Source: GWE2-40-63 sp041664345 (GTDB taxonomy: Bacteria; Bacteroidota; Bacteroidia; Bacteroidales; SZUA-534). Taken from it: DNA of 64,000 nucleotides. The position numbers and the translations under genes are program-made. The DNA is taken from the NCBI GenBank assembly GCA_041664345.1, contig JBAYKX010000019.1:30455-94454 (forward strand), read 5' to 3'. Within the stretch, counting starts at the first letter, position 1. Every line of letters starts with the position of its first letter. Shown here one piece after another: positions 8,193-17,424 of the stretch. Below the pieces are notes generated by a model, which had not been told where the DNA came from, did no database searches, and was given only the letters and a program-made list of their open reading frames with translations.

Positions 8193-9962
8193 TTATAAAA
8201 GGTTCGTATTTTTTATCAACCAATCAGTCACTTCTACTGGGAGATTCTCAGTGAGCAGTTCACGTACTTTTAAATGGTAGTTGTTTATCCATTCAATTTC
8301 TTGCTCAGTCAGCATGTTTTTGTCAATCAGTTTTCGGTCGATCGGACAGTACGAAATGGTCTCAAAACAGAGAAAACTACCATCGGATCCAAAATCAGCA
8401 GGTTGGCAAACCATCACATTTTCAATCCTGATTCCGTACTTATGTTCATGATAAACTCCCGGTTCATTGGTTACCAACATTCCAGCTTCAAAGGGCACCA
8501 TGGATGCACCGGCCGTTGCTTGCGAAAAACCATGTGGCCCTTCGTGCACTCCTAAAAAGTACCCAATTCCATGTCCGGTTCCATGCCCATAGTCTTTACC
8601 ATGTTGCCATAAATCAAGCCTAGCAAGTGAATCTAAATGAATACCTTTGGTACCGGCTGGAAAACATGCATTTGCCAAACGAATGTGACCTTTTAGAACC
8701 AACGTGAAATCAATAATTTGCTCTTGAGTAACCACTCCTAAAGCTACAGTTCGCGTAATGTCGGTGGTTCCACCCAAATATTGTGCTCCACTATCAATAA
8801 GGTACATACCTTTGGGTTCCAGCACCGATTGATGATTTTCAGTTGGAGAATAATGGGGCAATGCGGCATTCTGTTGGTAAGCTGAAATGGGTTCAAAACT
8901 TAAATCGACATAATTGGGTTGCTGCTGCCTATAGAATGCTGATTTTGCAGCAGCTTCCAGTTCGGTCACGTTTCTTTTTTGAACCTCTATTTCCAGCCAA
9001 TGAAGAAAATTACACATGGCAACCCCATCGTATTTTTGCGCTTCTTTGTAAAGGGCAATTTCTTTTGGTGTTTTAATTGCCTTGAACTTTATAATGATAC
9101 TCGGCTCCGATACGATTTTGCATTGGGATGGAAAGGAACTGAATAATTGAAAGTTAAGGGTATTCTTATCAAGCAAAATAGTTGATGTGGATGGAAGGTT
9201 CTGCAAAAACCTCACGATCTCTGTATAAGGCAATATTTTGATGTTGCTTCTTCCCAATTCAATCGTTACATTCTCCGGTACTTGTTTTTCATTTATAAAA
9301 AGAATGGTTTCCAATTCATTTACCAAACAATAGCTTGTAACAAACGGATTATAAGCCACATCATTTCCCCTGATATTTAAAAGCCAAGCAATTTCATCTA
9401 AAACCGTGACCAGATAATGCGATACCTTTTTTTCTTTAAGATAACCACGTACTTGTGCTATCTTTTCAATAGTTTCAATTCCTGCAAATTCAGACGGGTG
9501 GGTATAAACTGGATTGCAAACCAATTGAGGTCGGTTGTGCCACATTTCACGAAACAGATCGCCTACCGACAAATAGGTGATTTGTTTTATCGTGAGTGTA
9601 CGATTTAAAATTTCTACTTCAGTTGTTGAAAAAAGCCTTTCATCAATACCAACACAATCGCCAACTGCCAGATGGTCTAATAGCCAATCGATATATTCAG
9701 GGGCTCTGGTTTTCATTTTATGGAGCACAAAAGGGGACTTGAGTTGTTTTTCAGCCTGTATAAAATACCGGGAGTCAGTCCAAACACCAGCATGACTAGC
9801 TGTTACAACGGCAGTTCCGGCTGAACCGCTAAACCCGGTAAGCCATTCACGGGTTTTCCAATATTCTGAAGTATATTCACTTTTATGAGGGTCAGATGTT
9901 GGGATTATATAAGCTGCAATCTTTTCCTGCTTTAACTTAATTCGCAATTTTTCAACTACCAT
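8193..9962 (-). CDS. Aminopeptidase P family protein (Xaa-Pro aminopeptidase)
   Basis: 589-residue M24B metallopeptidase that removes N-terminal residues preceding proline. There are two creatinase-like N-terminal domains (~1-310) and a pita-bread catalytic domain (~315-540). Metal ligands are seen in YLIDSGAQYLGGTTDITRT (D, D), GHGTGHGIGYFLGVHEGP (H), and TNEPGVYHEHKYGIRIEN (E, E). The ~60-residue C-terminal extension (EQEIEWINNYHLKVRELL...) is typical of the long, eukaryote-like aminopeptidase P form common in Bacteroidota. No signal peptide, so cytoplasmic. It is the first gene of a likely three-gene transcript with M64 and the thioesterase. Confidence 0.93.
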   Translation of the reverse strand: MVVEKLRIKLKQEKIAAYIIPTSDPHKSEYTSEYWKTREWLTGFSGSAGTAVVTASHAGVWTDSRYFIQAEKQLKSPFVLHKMKTRAPEYIDWLLDHLAVGDCVGIDERLFSTTEVEILNRTLTIKQITYLSVGDLFREMWHNRPQLVCNPVYTHPSEFAGIETIEKIAQVRGYLKEKKVSHYLVTVLDEIAWLLNIRGNDVAYNPFVTSYCLVNELETILFINEKQVPENVTIELGRSNIKILPYTEIVRFLQNLPSTSTILLDKNTLNFQLFSSFPSQCKIVSEPSIIIKFKAIKTPKEIALYKEAQKYDGVAMCNFLHWLEIEVQKRNVTELEAAAKSAFYRQQQPNYVDLSFEPISAYQQNAALPHYSPTENHQSVLEPKGMYLIDSGAQYLGGTTDITRTVALGVVTQEQIIDFTLVLKGHIRLANACFPAGTKGIHLDSLARLDLWQHGKDYGHGTGHGIGYFLGVHEGPHGFSQATAGASMVPFEAGMLVTNEPGVYHEHKYGIRIENVMVCQPADFGSDGSFLCFETISYCPIDRKLIDKNMLTEQEIEWINNYHLKVRELLTENLPVEVTDWLIKNTNLL

Positions 9963-10000
9963 TTTTTTTGTTCTAAATTAGTACGGTTAAATTAAATAGA

Positions 10001-10031
10001 AAATGCATCCGCTCAAAGAATGGATGCATTT
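10001..10031 (-). terminator. Terminator hairpin after the SiaC-like gene
   Basis: Perfect 10-bp stem AAATGCATCC/GGATGCATTT with an 11-nt loop, 36 nt past the stop at 10067. The following minus-strand sequence (TCTATTTAATTT) is only moderately T-rich. Confidence 0.65.
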
Positions 10032-10066
10032 TAATAAAATATTTTAACGAGGAATTCTAAAATTAA

Positions 10067-10453
10067 TTAATTCACAGTTTCGTCCGGTATCAGATTAAAA
10101 GGTATGCTTACTCTTTCTGAATAAATCTCGCCAGCTTCCAACATATCTTCATCATCCTCACGGAATCTCCAATTAATAGTAACCCGATGTCCACTTTTCT
10201 TTATTATTTCCAGTTTTTTCATAATATCGAGAATGATTTTTGAACTGGAAGTATTGAAATATACCATCATGAAATTTACTATTGTCTCGGGATTCGGATC
10301 TGTAGAGTAGTTTTCAAGCCATTGCAGTACCGGATTATAAAAAATTATAGGATTCTCAGGTAATGATTTTCCCTTGAATAAAAAGGTGTTTGTTTTTTTA
10401 TCCAGAATTATTTCGGGAGTCTCGTTGCCACTTTCAATAACCAATGGATTCAT
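10067..10453 (-). CDS. SiaC-family regulatory phosphoprotein (DUF1987)
   Basis: 128 residues matching the DUF1987/SiaC family. In Pseudomonas SiaC is phosphorylated on a threonine by the kinase SiaB, dephosphorylated by the phosphatase SiaA, and in the unphosphorylated state activates the diguanylate cyclase SiaD. The family layout is visible: TPEIILDKKTNTFLFKGKSLPEN, then YNPVLQWLENY, then MVYFNTSSSKIILDIMKKLE, where the threonine/serine cluster matches the phosphosite region, and a C-terminal WRFREDDEDMLEAGE. No siaA, siaB or siaD homologue lies nearby, so its partners are encoded elsewhere or it does another job here. Confidence 0.82.
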   Translation of the reverse strand: MNPLVIESGNETPEIILDKKTNTFLFKGKSLPENPIIFYNPVLQWLENYSTDPNPETIVNFMMVYFNTSSSKIILDIMKKLEIIKKSGHRVTINWRFREDDEDMLEAGEIYSERVSIPFNLIPDETVN

Positions 10454-10480
10454 ATAGATTTAGTTTTTACCAAAAATACG

Positions 10481-10488
10481 ACCATTTC
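10481..10488 (-). promoter_or_regulatory. Promoter -7 element TATTTTTG for the SiaC-like gene
   Basis: Minus strand TATTTTTG fits TAnnTTTG and leaves a leader of about 20 nt to the ATG at 10453. A second match, TATATTTG, lies at 10500-10507 and could be used instead. Confidence 0.45.
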
Positions 10489-10664
10489 CTCAATAGAAGC
10501 AAATATATTTTACAGAAAATGAAAAGAAAAATTACTGTTACCAACACGTTTATTTACTGTCCTAAAGTAGGTTTTTAATTGATATATTTGATTAAATGAT
10601 AGTTAACCTAATTATTAAACACCTATGAACCCTAGTATTTGCTAAGTAATTTTCAAAATAACTA

Positions 10665-12683
10665 TTATTTCAAAATCTTTTTTGTCGCAATAAGTTGATT
10701 GTCGCATTTAATTTGAAGCATGTACACACCTTTTTCTATCAAATCAGTATTTATGTCGAAAGAATTAAACCCATTTTTAAAAAGTGTTTGTTCTTTTTGT
10801 ATCATTTGCCCTGCTAAATTGTAAAGAATGATATCACCTGTACCAGTAAGTTGGCTATTAAAATCAAGGGTAAATCTATCAATTACAGGATTGGGATAAA
10901 TATTCACCGTTGAAGTGTTTTGATTTGGAGCTATCGCCGTTCCGCTTTCATTGCCAAAATATCCTTTGAAAGTTCCGTCAGCAAGATTTATTTCCATTGT
11001 AAATGTGCGCACCGCAACCCTATTACTTATACCCAGCGTAACGTAATAGGTTTTTAATTCTTCGTAACTATGTATTGGGTCCTTTGCGGTGCTACTTGTA
11101 CCATCGCCAAAATCCCAGTAACGATTATCAATAATTCCTTCTGATTTATCGTGGAAGATTACCATATTGCCATTAATTTCCGGAAAGAATAGTGCAGAAA
11201 GGTTAGAAACGGTATCATAATTACCAACCCAAACAAACATTTCAATTTTAGAGGCACAATTATCAAATGTGTTTATTCCCAGTGTTACTAAATATTCCCC
11301 TTGATTTGTGTATTGATGAATTGGATTCACTTCATTACTGGAAGTACCATCACCAAAATCCCATAAATTGTCAATTATAGAACCATAAGATTGATTAATA
11401 AAAGTTACTTTGTTTTTAGTCTCGATAATTGGATAAAAATAGGCTTGACAAGATTCGGGTTCCCAAATAGAATCATCGACATAATTGCCAACATAAACGT
11501 ACTGTGAATAGCTACTGCTGCATGATTCATTAGCAATTTCAAGCGAAACCAAATAACTTCCTTCTTGTGTATAGCTATGCCAAGGATTTTGTTCCTTGGA
11601 GAAATCGCCATCACCAAAATCCCATTTCCATTGGGTTGGATTACCAAAAGAATAATCGTAAAAATAAAGTGTATTCAAATTGATTGTTGCAGTATCTCCG
11701 TTTGATGTAGTTGAGTCGCTCCAATTATAATAATCGTATCCAAACATTGCCTGACAAGGTGGCTCGTAATTTCCGACCCAAATTACTTGCGAATACCAAT
11801 TTTCACAGCCTTCACCTGAAATGTATAAATACACATAATATTCACCAGGTGTTAAATAGGTGTGAACCGGATTTTGTTCTTCCGATGAAAATCCATCACC
11901 AAAATCCCATTTCCAATAGGTTGGGTTTCCATTGGAATAATCATGAAAATAGACTGTAAGTTGATTGTTTTCAGTACTATCCATAAAGTATTCTGTTGAG
12001 TCATAATTGTATCCAAAATCATAATAAAACCAAGCCATACAGCCCGGTTCGGTATAACCAACATATATCCAATTTTGGATAGAATTTTTACAATCAGGAC
12101 CTGAAATAGTTAAGGTTACTAAGTATTCACCCGAGTTTGTGAATGTATGTATTGGGTTTTTATCATTAGAACCGGTACCATCACCAAAATCCCAAAGCCA
12201 GTTATTAATAGTTCCGATGGATTGATCATAAAAATAAACCATGGAATAACTGCTATCAATAGTTCCATCGCTTGTAAACACCGTATCATTCCAGCTTCCG
12301 GTATAATACTCAAAACGGGCCTCACAATTTGTTTCTGTTACGGAGTCAGCACAAACCTTGAATTCAACATAATTGGATGAAGTATATGGATAGAATGATT
12401 TACTGAGTATGGTTCCGTAGCATGGATCGATTGTAAATACATTTACATAAAAGGAATCAGCCGATTCAAATTCGAAATCCATGGAAAAAATACCATCACT
12501 ATTTGTTTTGGTTGATAAGGTATCACCCGATAAAGGTTTAACAAAATAAACCCAATGATTGGTTTCAGGAGCATTTACTTTTGCATTATAAACCATCCCC
12601 TGAATAGGGTGCGATAATGTTTCAAAGCTTATTGCCAATAAAAGGCAACAAAGCAGTAGAAAAGAAGGATTGATTGTTTTCAT
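10665..12683 (-). CDS. Secreted multi-PKD-domain protein with T9SS sorting domain
   Basis: 672-residue surface or secreted protein. It has a signal peptide (~1-24) and a short carboxypeptidase-regulatory-like beta domain (~28-105, HPIQGMVYNAKVN...). Then come five PKD domains, each with a W-D-F-G-D-G core followed by NP-x-H-x-Y/F and a YxVxLxI strand. Cores occur in LWDFGDGTGS, KWDFGDGFSS, KWDFGDGDFS, LWDFGDGTSS and YWDFGDGTSS. The C terminus is a type IX sorting domain (VNIYPNPVIDRF...GVYMLQIKC...TKKILK). The PKDs are separated by conserved C-x-A-x-F stretches with unusually many Tyr, Trp and Asn residues. No catalytic domain is present, so a structural or adhesive role is likely. Confidence 0.87.
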   Translation of the reverse strand: MKTINPSFLLLCCLLLAISFETLSHPIQGMVYNAKVNAPETNHWVYFVKPLSGDTLSTKTNSDGIFSMDFEFESADSFYVNVFTIDPCYGTILSKSFYPYTSSNYVEFKVCADSVTETNCEARFEYYTGSWNDTVFTSDGTIDSSYSMVYFYDQSIGTINNWLWDFGDGTGSNDKNPIHTFTNSGEYLVTLTISGPDCKNSIQNWIYVGYTEPGCMAWFYYDFGYNYDSTEYFMDSTENNQLTVYFHDYSNGNPTYWKWDFGDGFSSEEQNPVHTYLTPGEYYVYLYISGEGCENWYSQVIWVGNYEPPCQAMFGYDYYNWSDSTTSNGDTATINLNTLYFYDYSFGNPTQWKWDFGDGDFSKEQNPWHSYTQEGSYLVSLEIANESCSSSYSQYVYVGNYVDDSIWEPESCQAYFYPIIETKNKVTFINQSYGSIIDNLWDFGDGTSSNEVNPIHQYTNQGEYLVTLGINTFDNCASKIEMFVWVGNYDTVSNLSALFFPEINGNMVIFHDKSEGIIDNRYWDFGDGTSSTAKDPIHSYEELKTYYVTLGISNRVAVRTFTMEINLADGTFKGYFGNESGTAIAPNQNTSTVNIYPNPVIDRFTLDFNSQLTGTGDIILYNLAGQMIQKEQTLFKNGFNSFDINTDLIEKGVYMLQIKCDNQLIATKKILK

Positions 12684-13162
12684 CCGTAAATAATTTTTAG
12701 TTCATTGAATATCAATTGTTTCGTACGAATGGAACACCCCATGTAAATTTTCATCCGTTTTTGTGCAGTTTCCTGCATGGGGGTTTCATAGTAGGTTTTA
12801 TTAATACACTATATTAGAACAAGAATGTTATAAAAAGGTTGCGTTAGTTTAAAATTAAATTATTGGATATTAGATATATAGTGTCAATAAGAAAACTCCA
12901 AAAATCATCCCGATAGCTATCGGGACAAAAAACAATAAAGAACCAAAACTCAAAACTTAGATATTACTATTCAAATAGAATCTAATAAGCTAATCTAAAA
13001 ACAACTTAAATTTTGTGTAAAAATTTCTTTCATTTCCACAATATTTTTGGATTCTATCTTGTTATATATTCATTGAAGTATCAAATTATTACCTATTTTT
13101 TATTTAATATTGTGAATTAAATTACTACTACTGTAACTACTACATTAAAAAGATTTACTGTT
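12684..13162. other. Intergenic region without a gene
   Basis: 479 AT-rich bases between divergent genes. I see no coding frame. It contains an 18-base perfect palindrome (12908-12925) and a looser inverted repeat ACCCCATG (12736-12743) / CATGGGGG (12776-12783). No clear TAnnTTTG promoter was found for either neighbour. Confidence 0.6.
12908..12925. repeat. 18-bp perfect palindrome TCCCGATAGCTATCGGGA
   Basis: Perfect self-complementary sequence in the long gap between two divergent genes. Palindromes of this sequence type are recalled as recurrent intergenic repeats in Bacteroidota genomes; within this window it occurs once. Confidence 0.7.
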
Positions 13163-13726
13163 ATGACACGTCGTTTGAGGAAAATGGACGATGAGGTATG
13201 GAAAATAATACCTTTCGCCGATAAACATTATGAAGCCAGTAATTATGGACGAATTAAAAGCTTTTGCTGCAATAAAGTGGAAGGCCGCATGATAAAACCC
13301 GGAGTAATTAAAGGTTTTTTAAACGTTAGCTTTATGTCGGAAGGCAAAAAGAAATCGTTTCTGGTTCATAAAATTACCGCTGAATTGTTTGTTGAAAAGA
13401 TAAATGAAAATCAGAACACGGTCATTCATTTGGATTGGAACAAAAGTAACAATCACTTTACCAATTTAGAATGGGCAACCAAAGAAGAAGCCTATACCAG
13501 AATGTTTCAGCGCATTCATGAAAAAAGGAGGAACAATCCTGAAAAAACAATAACCTATTCAAAATTGAATACTGAAGATGTGTCGCGGATAAAATCGATG
13601 TTGAATCGCGGAATTACTCAAAATATAATAGCTAAATTATTTTGCGTGAGCGAGATGCAGATAACAAGAATTAAGAGAGGGGAGAACTGGGCGCAAATAA
13701 AGGCTGTTGAAGAAGTAGCTGTTTAA
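13163..13726 (+). CDS. NUMOD4 / HNH-like DNA-binding protein
   Basis: 187 residues. N-terminal NUMOD4 motif (EVWKIIPFADKHYEASNYGRIKS compressed into ~10-32), then an HNH-related segment with VHKITAELFV and IHLDWNKSNNHFTNLEWAT. In the usual motif the sequence is NHIDGNK; here the Asn is replaced by Ile while the His and Asp remain, so nuclease activity is uncertain. The C terminus (EDVSRIKSMLNRGITQNIIAKLFCVSEMQITRIK) is a helix-turn-helix. Phage homing endonucleases carry these modules, but chromosomal copies with an added HTH may be regulators. The ATG at 13184 (after TTGAGGAAA) is an alternative start. Confidence 0.72.
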   Translation: MTRRLRKMDDEVWKIIPFADKHYEASNYGRIKSFCCNKVEGRMIKPGVIKGFLNVSFMSEGKKKSFLVHKITAELFVEKINENQNTVIHLDWNKSNNHFTNLEWATKEEAYTRMFQRIHEKRRNNPEKTITYSKLNTEDVSRIKSMLNRGITQNIIAKLFCVSEMQITRIKRGENWAQIKAVEEVAV

Positions 13727-13752
13727 AGTAGGTTGCTGTTGATGAAAAATAG

Positions 13753-13760
13753 TATATTTG
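13753..13760 (+). promoter_or_regulatory. Promoter -7 element TATATTTG for mtaB
   Basis: TATATTTG, matching TAnnTTTG, abuts the left arm of the terminator hairpin at 13761. Predicted initiation near 13766 would fall inside the hairpin, so the mtaB transcript would lack most of the left arm and escape termination. Confidence 0.45.
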
Positions 13761-13791
13761 CCCGCTCCTTACTAATTGGAGCGGGTTTTTT
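13761..13791 (+). terminator. Rho-independent terminator after the NUMOD4 gene
   Basis: Perfect 8-bp GC-rich stem CCCGCTCC/GGAGCGGG, 9-nt loop, then TTTTTT. It ends only nine bases before the mtaB start codon. Confidence 0.88.
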
Positions 13792-13800
13792 ATAATAAAA

Positions 13801-15099
13801 ATGAAGATAAAAAAAGTAGCCTTTACTACCTTAGGGTGCAAACTCAATTTCTCAGAAACATCGGGAATTGCCCATCAATTTGAAGTGGCCGGTTTTGAAC
13901 GTGTTGGAGAGGATGAATTGGCCGATGTTTTTGTAATTAACACGTGCACCGTTACTGAGTTAGCGAATAAAAAGAGTAAACAGGCTATTCGTAAAATTAT
14001 AAATAAAAATCCATTAGCAACCATAGTTGCCGTTGGTTGCTATTCGCAATTAAAGCCCGATGAGGTGGCATCCATTGAAGGGGTTAATTTAGTGCTTGGT
14101 TCTGAAAACAAATTTCAAATATTGGAGGAACTTCAAAAACTGAACGGTAACAATGAACCCAAAATATTAATTGGTACAAATCAGCAAAAAGCATTTACCC
14201 CAACCTATTCATTTGGAGACAGAACCCGAAGCTTTTTAAAAGTTCAGGACGGATGTGATTATTATTGCTCATATTGCGCAATACCCAATGCAAGGGGTAG
14301 AAGTAGGAATAACTCTATTGCAGAAACGTTAGAAATTGCTGCTGAAATTGTATCAAAAGGAGTAAAAGAAATTATATTAACTGGAGTAAATATTGGTGAT
14401 TTTGGTAAAGCATCGGGTGAGAATTTTTTTAGTTTAATTCTTGCCTTAGAAAAATTACCTGGTTTGGAACGACTGAGAATTTCTTCCATAGAGCCAAATT
14501 TGTTAACCGATGAAATAGTGCAACTGGTTTCAAATTCACACATCGTATTGCCACATTTCCACATTCCGCTCCAATGTGGAACCGATAATTTGCTTCGATT
14601 GATGAGACGCAGATATACCACTGTGCTATACCGAAAAAAAATTGAAACCATAAAACGACTCATGCCCCACGCATGCATTGCTGCTGATGTGATAGTAGGA
14701 GTACCTGGTGAAACTGAAGATGAATTTGAAAAAACCTTACGTTTTATTGATAGTATTGATATTTCGTATCTGCATGTATTTACCTATTCGGAGCGGGAAA
14801 ATACCTTAGCCGTTAAAATGGAAAATCAAGTACCACTAAACATAAGAAAAGAACGAAGTAAACTAATGCATGATTTGGCTCTTAAAAAGCAAACCATTTT
14901 TCAGGAACAACATTTGGGTACCCTGCGTGAAGTGCTCTTTGAAGCTGAAGAAAACCAAAAAATAATGGGAGGATTTACCGATAATTACATTCGGGTTGAA
15001 GTTCCTTTTTCATTTAACCTGGTTAATACAATCCGCAAGGTGCAACTAGTTAAAATAAATAGCCGCGGTAATGTTACCGGCAAATTAATTGAAATGTGA
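13801..15099 (+). CDS. mtaB: tRNA t6A37 methylthiotransferase MtaB
   Basis: 432-residue radical SAM enzyme that adds a methylthio group to N6-threonylcarbamoyladenosine-37 of tRNAs reading ANN codons. The N-terminal MTTase domain has the three cluster cysteines (TLGCKLN at C13, NTCTVTE, VGCYSQ). The radical SAM motif is CDYYCSYCAIPNARG (CxxxCxxC). The C terminus (~370-432) is a TRAM-like RNA-binding domain (FEAEENQKIMGGFTDNYIRV). The TLGCKLN head and the NARGRSRN segment separate MtaB from MiaB and RimO. It lies 3 nt before the inositol monophosphatase gene, with which it is likely co-transcribed. Confidence 0.94.
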   Translation: MKIKKVAFTTLGCKLNFSETSGIAHQFEVAGFERVGEDELADVFVINTCTVTELANKKSKQAIRKIINKNPLATIVAVGCYSQLKPDEVASIEGVNLVLGSENKFQILEELQKLNGNNEPKILIGTNQQKAFTPTYSFGDRTRSFLKVQDGCDYYCSYCAIPNARGRSRNNSIAETLEIAAEIVSKGVKEIILTGVNIGDFGKASGENFFSLILALEKLPGLERLRISSIEPNLLTDEIVQLVSNSHIVLPHFHIPLQCGTDNLLRLMRRRYTTVLYRKKIETIKRLMPHACIAADVIVGVPGETEDEFEKTLRFIDSIDISYLHVFTYSERENTLAVKMENQVPLNIRKERSKLMHDLALKKQTIFQEQHLGTLREVLFEAEENQKIMGGFTDNYIRVEVPFSFNLVNTIRKVQLVKINSRGNVTGKLIEM

Positions 15100-15102
15100 G
15101 GT

Positions 15103-15909
15103 ATGGATTATAAACTAATAACTTTAAAAGTTATCGATCTGGCAAAAATAGCCGGTACTTTTATTCTTGAACAGAGGAAGCAATTTACTGCCGATAGGAT
15201 TGAAATAAAAGGAAAGCAGGATTTTGTGTCGTATGTTGATAAAGAAACTGAAAAAATGCTGGTTTATGGACTTCGAACTATTATTCCTGGTTCCGGATTT
15301 ATTGTTGAAGAGAAGACGGCCAATCACAGTAACGAAGAATTCATTTGGGTAGTTGATCCTTTAGATGGAACCACGAATTTCATTCATGGCATAACCCCTT
15401 TTGCCATTAGCATCGCTTTAATGCAGAATAATAAAACGGTAGTTGGTGTAATTTATGAATTGGGGCAAAAAGAAATCTTCTATTCATGGAAAGAAGCCGG
15501 GGTATATTGTAATGAAAAACTGGTTACGATATCCAAAGCAACTGCAATTTCAGATGGATTAATTTCTACAGGATTTCATATCAATGACAACTCCCGATTA
15601 GAAGGTCAATTGCAAACGGTATTTGAAATAGTTAGTAATTCGCATGGCATACGCAGGCCAGGTTCTGCAGCTACCGATTTGGCTTATGTTGCAGCCGGTC
15701 GGTTCGATGGTTTTTTTGAATACGGATTAAGTCCTTGGGATGTTGCTGCTGGTGCTTTTTTGGTGGAGCAAGCGGGTGGAAAAGTATCAGATTATTCCGG
15801 TACCCAAAATTACCTGAATGGGCGCGAAATTATTGCCGGAACGCCCGGTGTACATGAAAACTTATTGCAACTGATACAGAAGAATTCGAATCAAGATGTA
15901 ATTAAATAG
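15103..15909 (+). CDS. Inositol monophosphatase family protein
   Basis: 268-residue Mg/Li-sensitive phosphatase fold, hydrolysing myo-inositol 1-phosphate or a related sugar phosphate. Metal-site motifs are VEEK after the first beta strand (E), WVVDPLDGTTNFIHG (D, D, G, T), and the C-terminal WDVAAGAFLVEQAGGKVSD. SuhB of E. coli also moonlights in ribosomal RNA antitermination; whether this copy does so cannot be told. Spacing of 3 nt from mtaB supports an operon. Confidence 0.9.
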   Translation: MDYKLITLKVIDLAKIAGTFILEQRKQFTADRIEIKGKQDFVSYVDKETEKMLVYGLRTIIPGSGFIVEEKTANHSNEEFIWVVDPLDGTTNFIHGITPFAISIALMQNNKTVVGVIYELGQKEIFYSWKEAGVYCNEKLVTISKATAISDGLISTGFHINDNSRLEGQLQTVFEIVSNSHGIRRPGSAATDLAYVAAGRFDGFFEYGLSPWDVAAGAFLVEQAGGKVSDYSGTQNYLNGREIIAGTPGVHENLLQLIQKNSNQDVIK

Positions 15910-15963
15910 CGGGTTTTAATACATATTGTTATAAATTTATACGGAATATAAAATACTTACTTT

Positions 15964-17424
15964 ATGAATAAGGTCGTTTTTGCACTGATTTTAAGTCAGT
16001 TTTTGTTTTTGAATAAAAGTACAAAAGCTCAGGAAGTTGATGCATATTTTTATTATGCTCCTTTTTATGTTCCCGGAAGCGGAACATATATAGAAACTTA
16101 TTTGGCATTTGCCGGCCATTCAATGCGCTATTTGCTCAACACCGATAACGTGTTACAGGCATCAGCAGAAGTTACCCTATTATTTAAAAATGATGCTGAT
16201 ATTGTTGAATACCGGAAATTTAAAGTAGTGAGCCCGGGTTTGCCGGACACGACCTCAGTTTTTCCAAGTTTTATTGATCAACATCGAATCATGATTCCCG
16301 AGGGTGTTTATAACTTTGAATTAACTGTACACGATATTAATGCGCCCGATAGCATAAAACCCTTTGAATTGAGTGAGTTAATAACGGTTCATATTCCTCA
16401 GGATGAAATCGCATTCAGCGGAATTGAGCTCATTGAGAGGTATGAAGCAACTCAGAAACAAAACATTTTTGTAAAAAATGGTTATGAATGCATTCCTTAT
16501 GTTTCTGATTTTTTTCCTAATCAGATAAACCAGATGAAATTTTATGCCGAGTTATATAATGCAGCTGCCAGTTTAGGTCCGTTGGAAGATTTTCTTTTTC
16601 AATTTCACATTGAAAGCAGCAATACCCATAAACCAATAAAAGAGTATAGTTCCTTTCAAAAGCAAAAAGCCCAAAATGTAAATGTGGTTTTCAATGAAAT
16701 TAATATATCAAAGTTACCTACGGGCAATTATTACTTGGTTGTTGAAGTAAGAGATCGTCAAAATAAACAGATTCTTGAAGCAAGGAAATTTTTTCAGCGG
16801 AAGAATAATTATGAGGCTACTCCAGTCAATGACATAGCAGCCATTGAGGTGCTGAATACATTTGCTGCAAAATATACTAACCGCGATACCCTCGCTATCT
16901 ATTTAAGTTCACTACGTCCTATTTGCGATATAGCTGAGAACCGATTTATTGATAATCAGTTGGTTGCGGCCAATTTAAAATTGATGCAGCAATATTTTTA
17001 TAGTTTTTGGCAAAAGAGGAATGAACTGAATCCGGAATTGGCTTGGAATGAATACCGTTTAAACCTAAATGTGGTAGAACAAAAATTCAGCAGCCAGCAA
17101 AAGCACGGTTTTGCTACCGATAGGGGAAGGGTTTATTTGCAATACGGACCGCCCAGTTCGGTAATTGAAGAAAAAAACGAACCGAATGCTTATCCCTACG
17201 AAATATGGCATTATTATAAAATAGCCGACCAAACCGATAGAAAATTTATTTTTTACAACAAAACCTTGCTCAGTCAGGATTATGAATTGTTGAATTCTAC
17301 CATGAAAGGGGAGCTGAGCAATTCCTATTGGGAAAGTGAATTGTATTCCCGTTCTGGAAATTGGGTTGAAAGTAACTTAAAAGCCAATAAAAGTAAGGCA
17401 CGCGAATTATTTGAGGGAAAATAA
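15964..17424 (+). CDS. GWxTD domain-containing protein
   Basis: 486-residue exported protein. A signal peptide (MNKVVFALILSQFLFLNKSTKAQ) is followed by a long beta-rich region (~25-290) and a C-terminal GWxTD domain. In place of the name-giving GWxTD it has the related RGRVYLQYGPPSSVIEE, followed by PYEIWHYY and FIFYNKT. This domain is found mostly in Bacteroidota and related phyla and has no assigned activity. The gene ends exactly where the acyltransferase begins (TAA then ATG), so the two are translationally linked. That suggests, without proving, a role at the envelope. Confidence 0.8.
   Translation: MNKVVFALILSQFLFLNKSTKAQEVDAYFYYAPFYVPGSGTYIETYLAFAGHSMRYLLNTDNVLQASAEVTLLFKNDADIVEYRKFKVVSPGLPDTTSVFPSFIDQHRIMIPEGVYNFELTVHDINAPDSIKPFELSELITVHIPQDEIAFSGIELIERYEATQKQNIFVKNGYECIPYVSDFFPNQINQMKFYAELYNAAASLGPLEDFLFQFHIESSNTHKPIKEYSSFQKQKAQNVNVVFNEINISKLPTGNYYLVVEVRDRQNKQILEARKFFQRKNNYEATPVNDIAAIEVLNTFAAKYTNRDTLAIYLSSLRPICDIAENRFIDNQLVAANLKLMQQYFYSFWQKRNELNPELAWNEYRLNLNVVEQKFSSQQKHGFATDRGRVYLQYGPPSSVIEEKNEPNAYPYEIWHYYKIADQTDRKFIFYNKTLLSQDYELLNSTMKGELSNSYWESELYSRSGNWVESNLKANKSKARELFEGK

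Noticed and set aside
10665..12683. Repeated segments suggesting a CRISPR or tandem repeat array
   Set aside because: They are codons of five PKD domains spaced about 80-90 residues apart, diverged at the DNA level.
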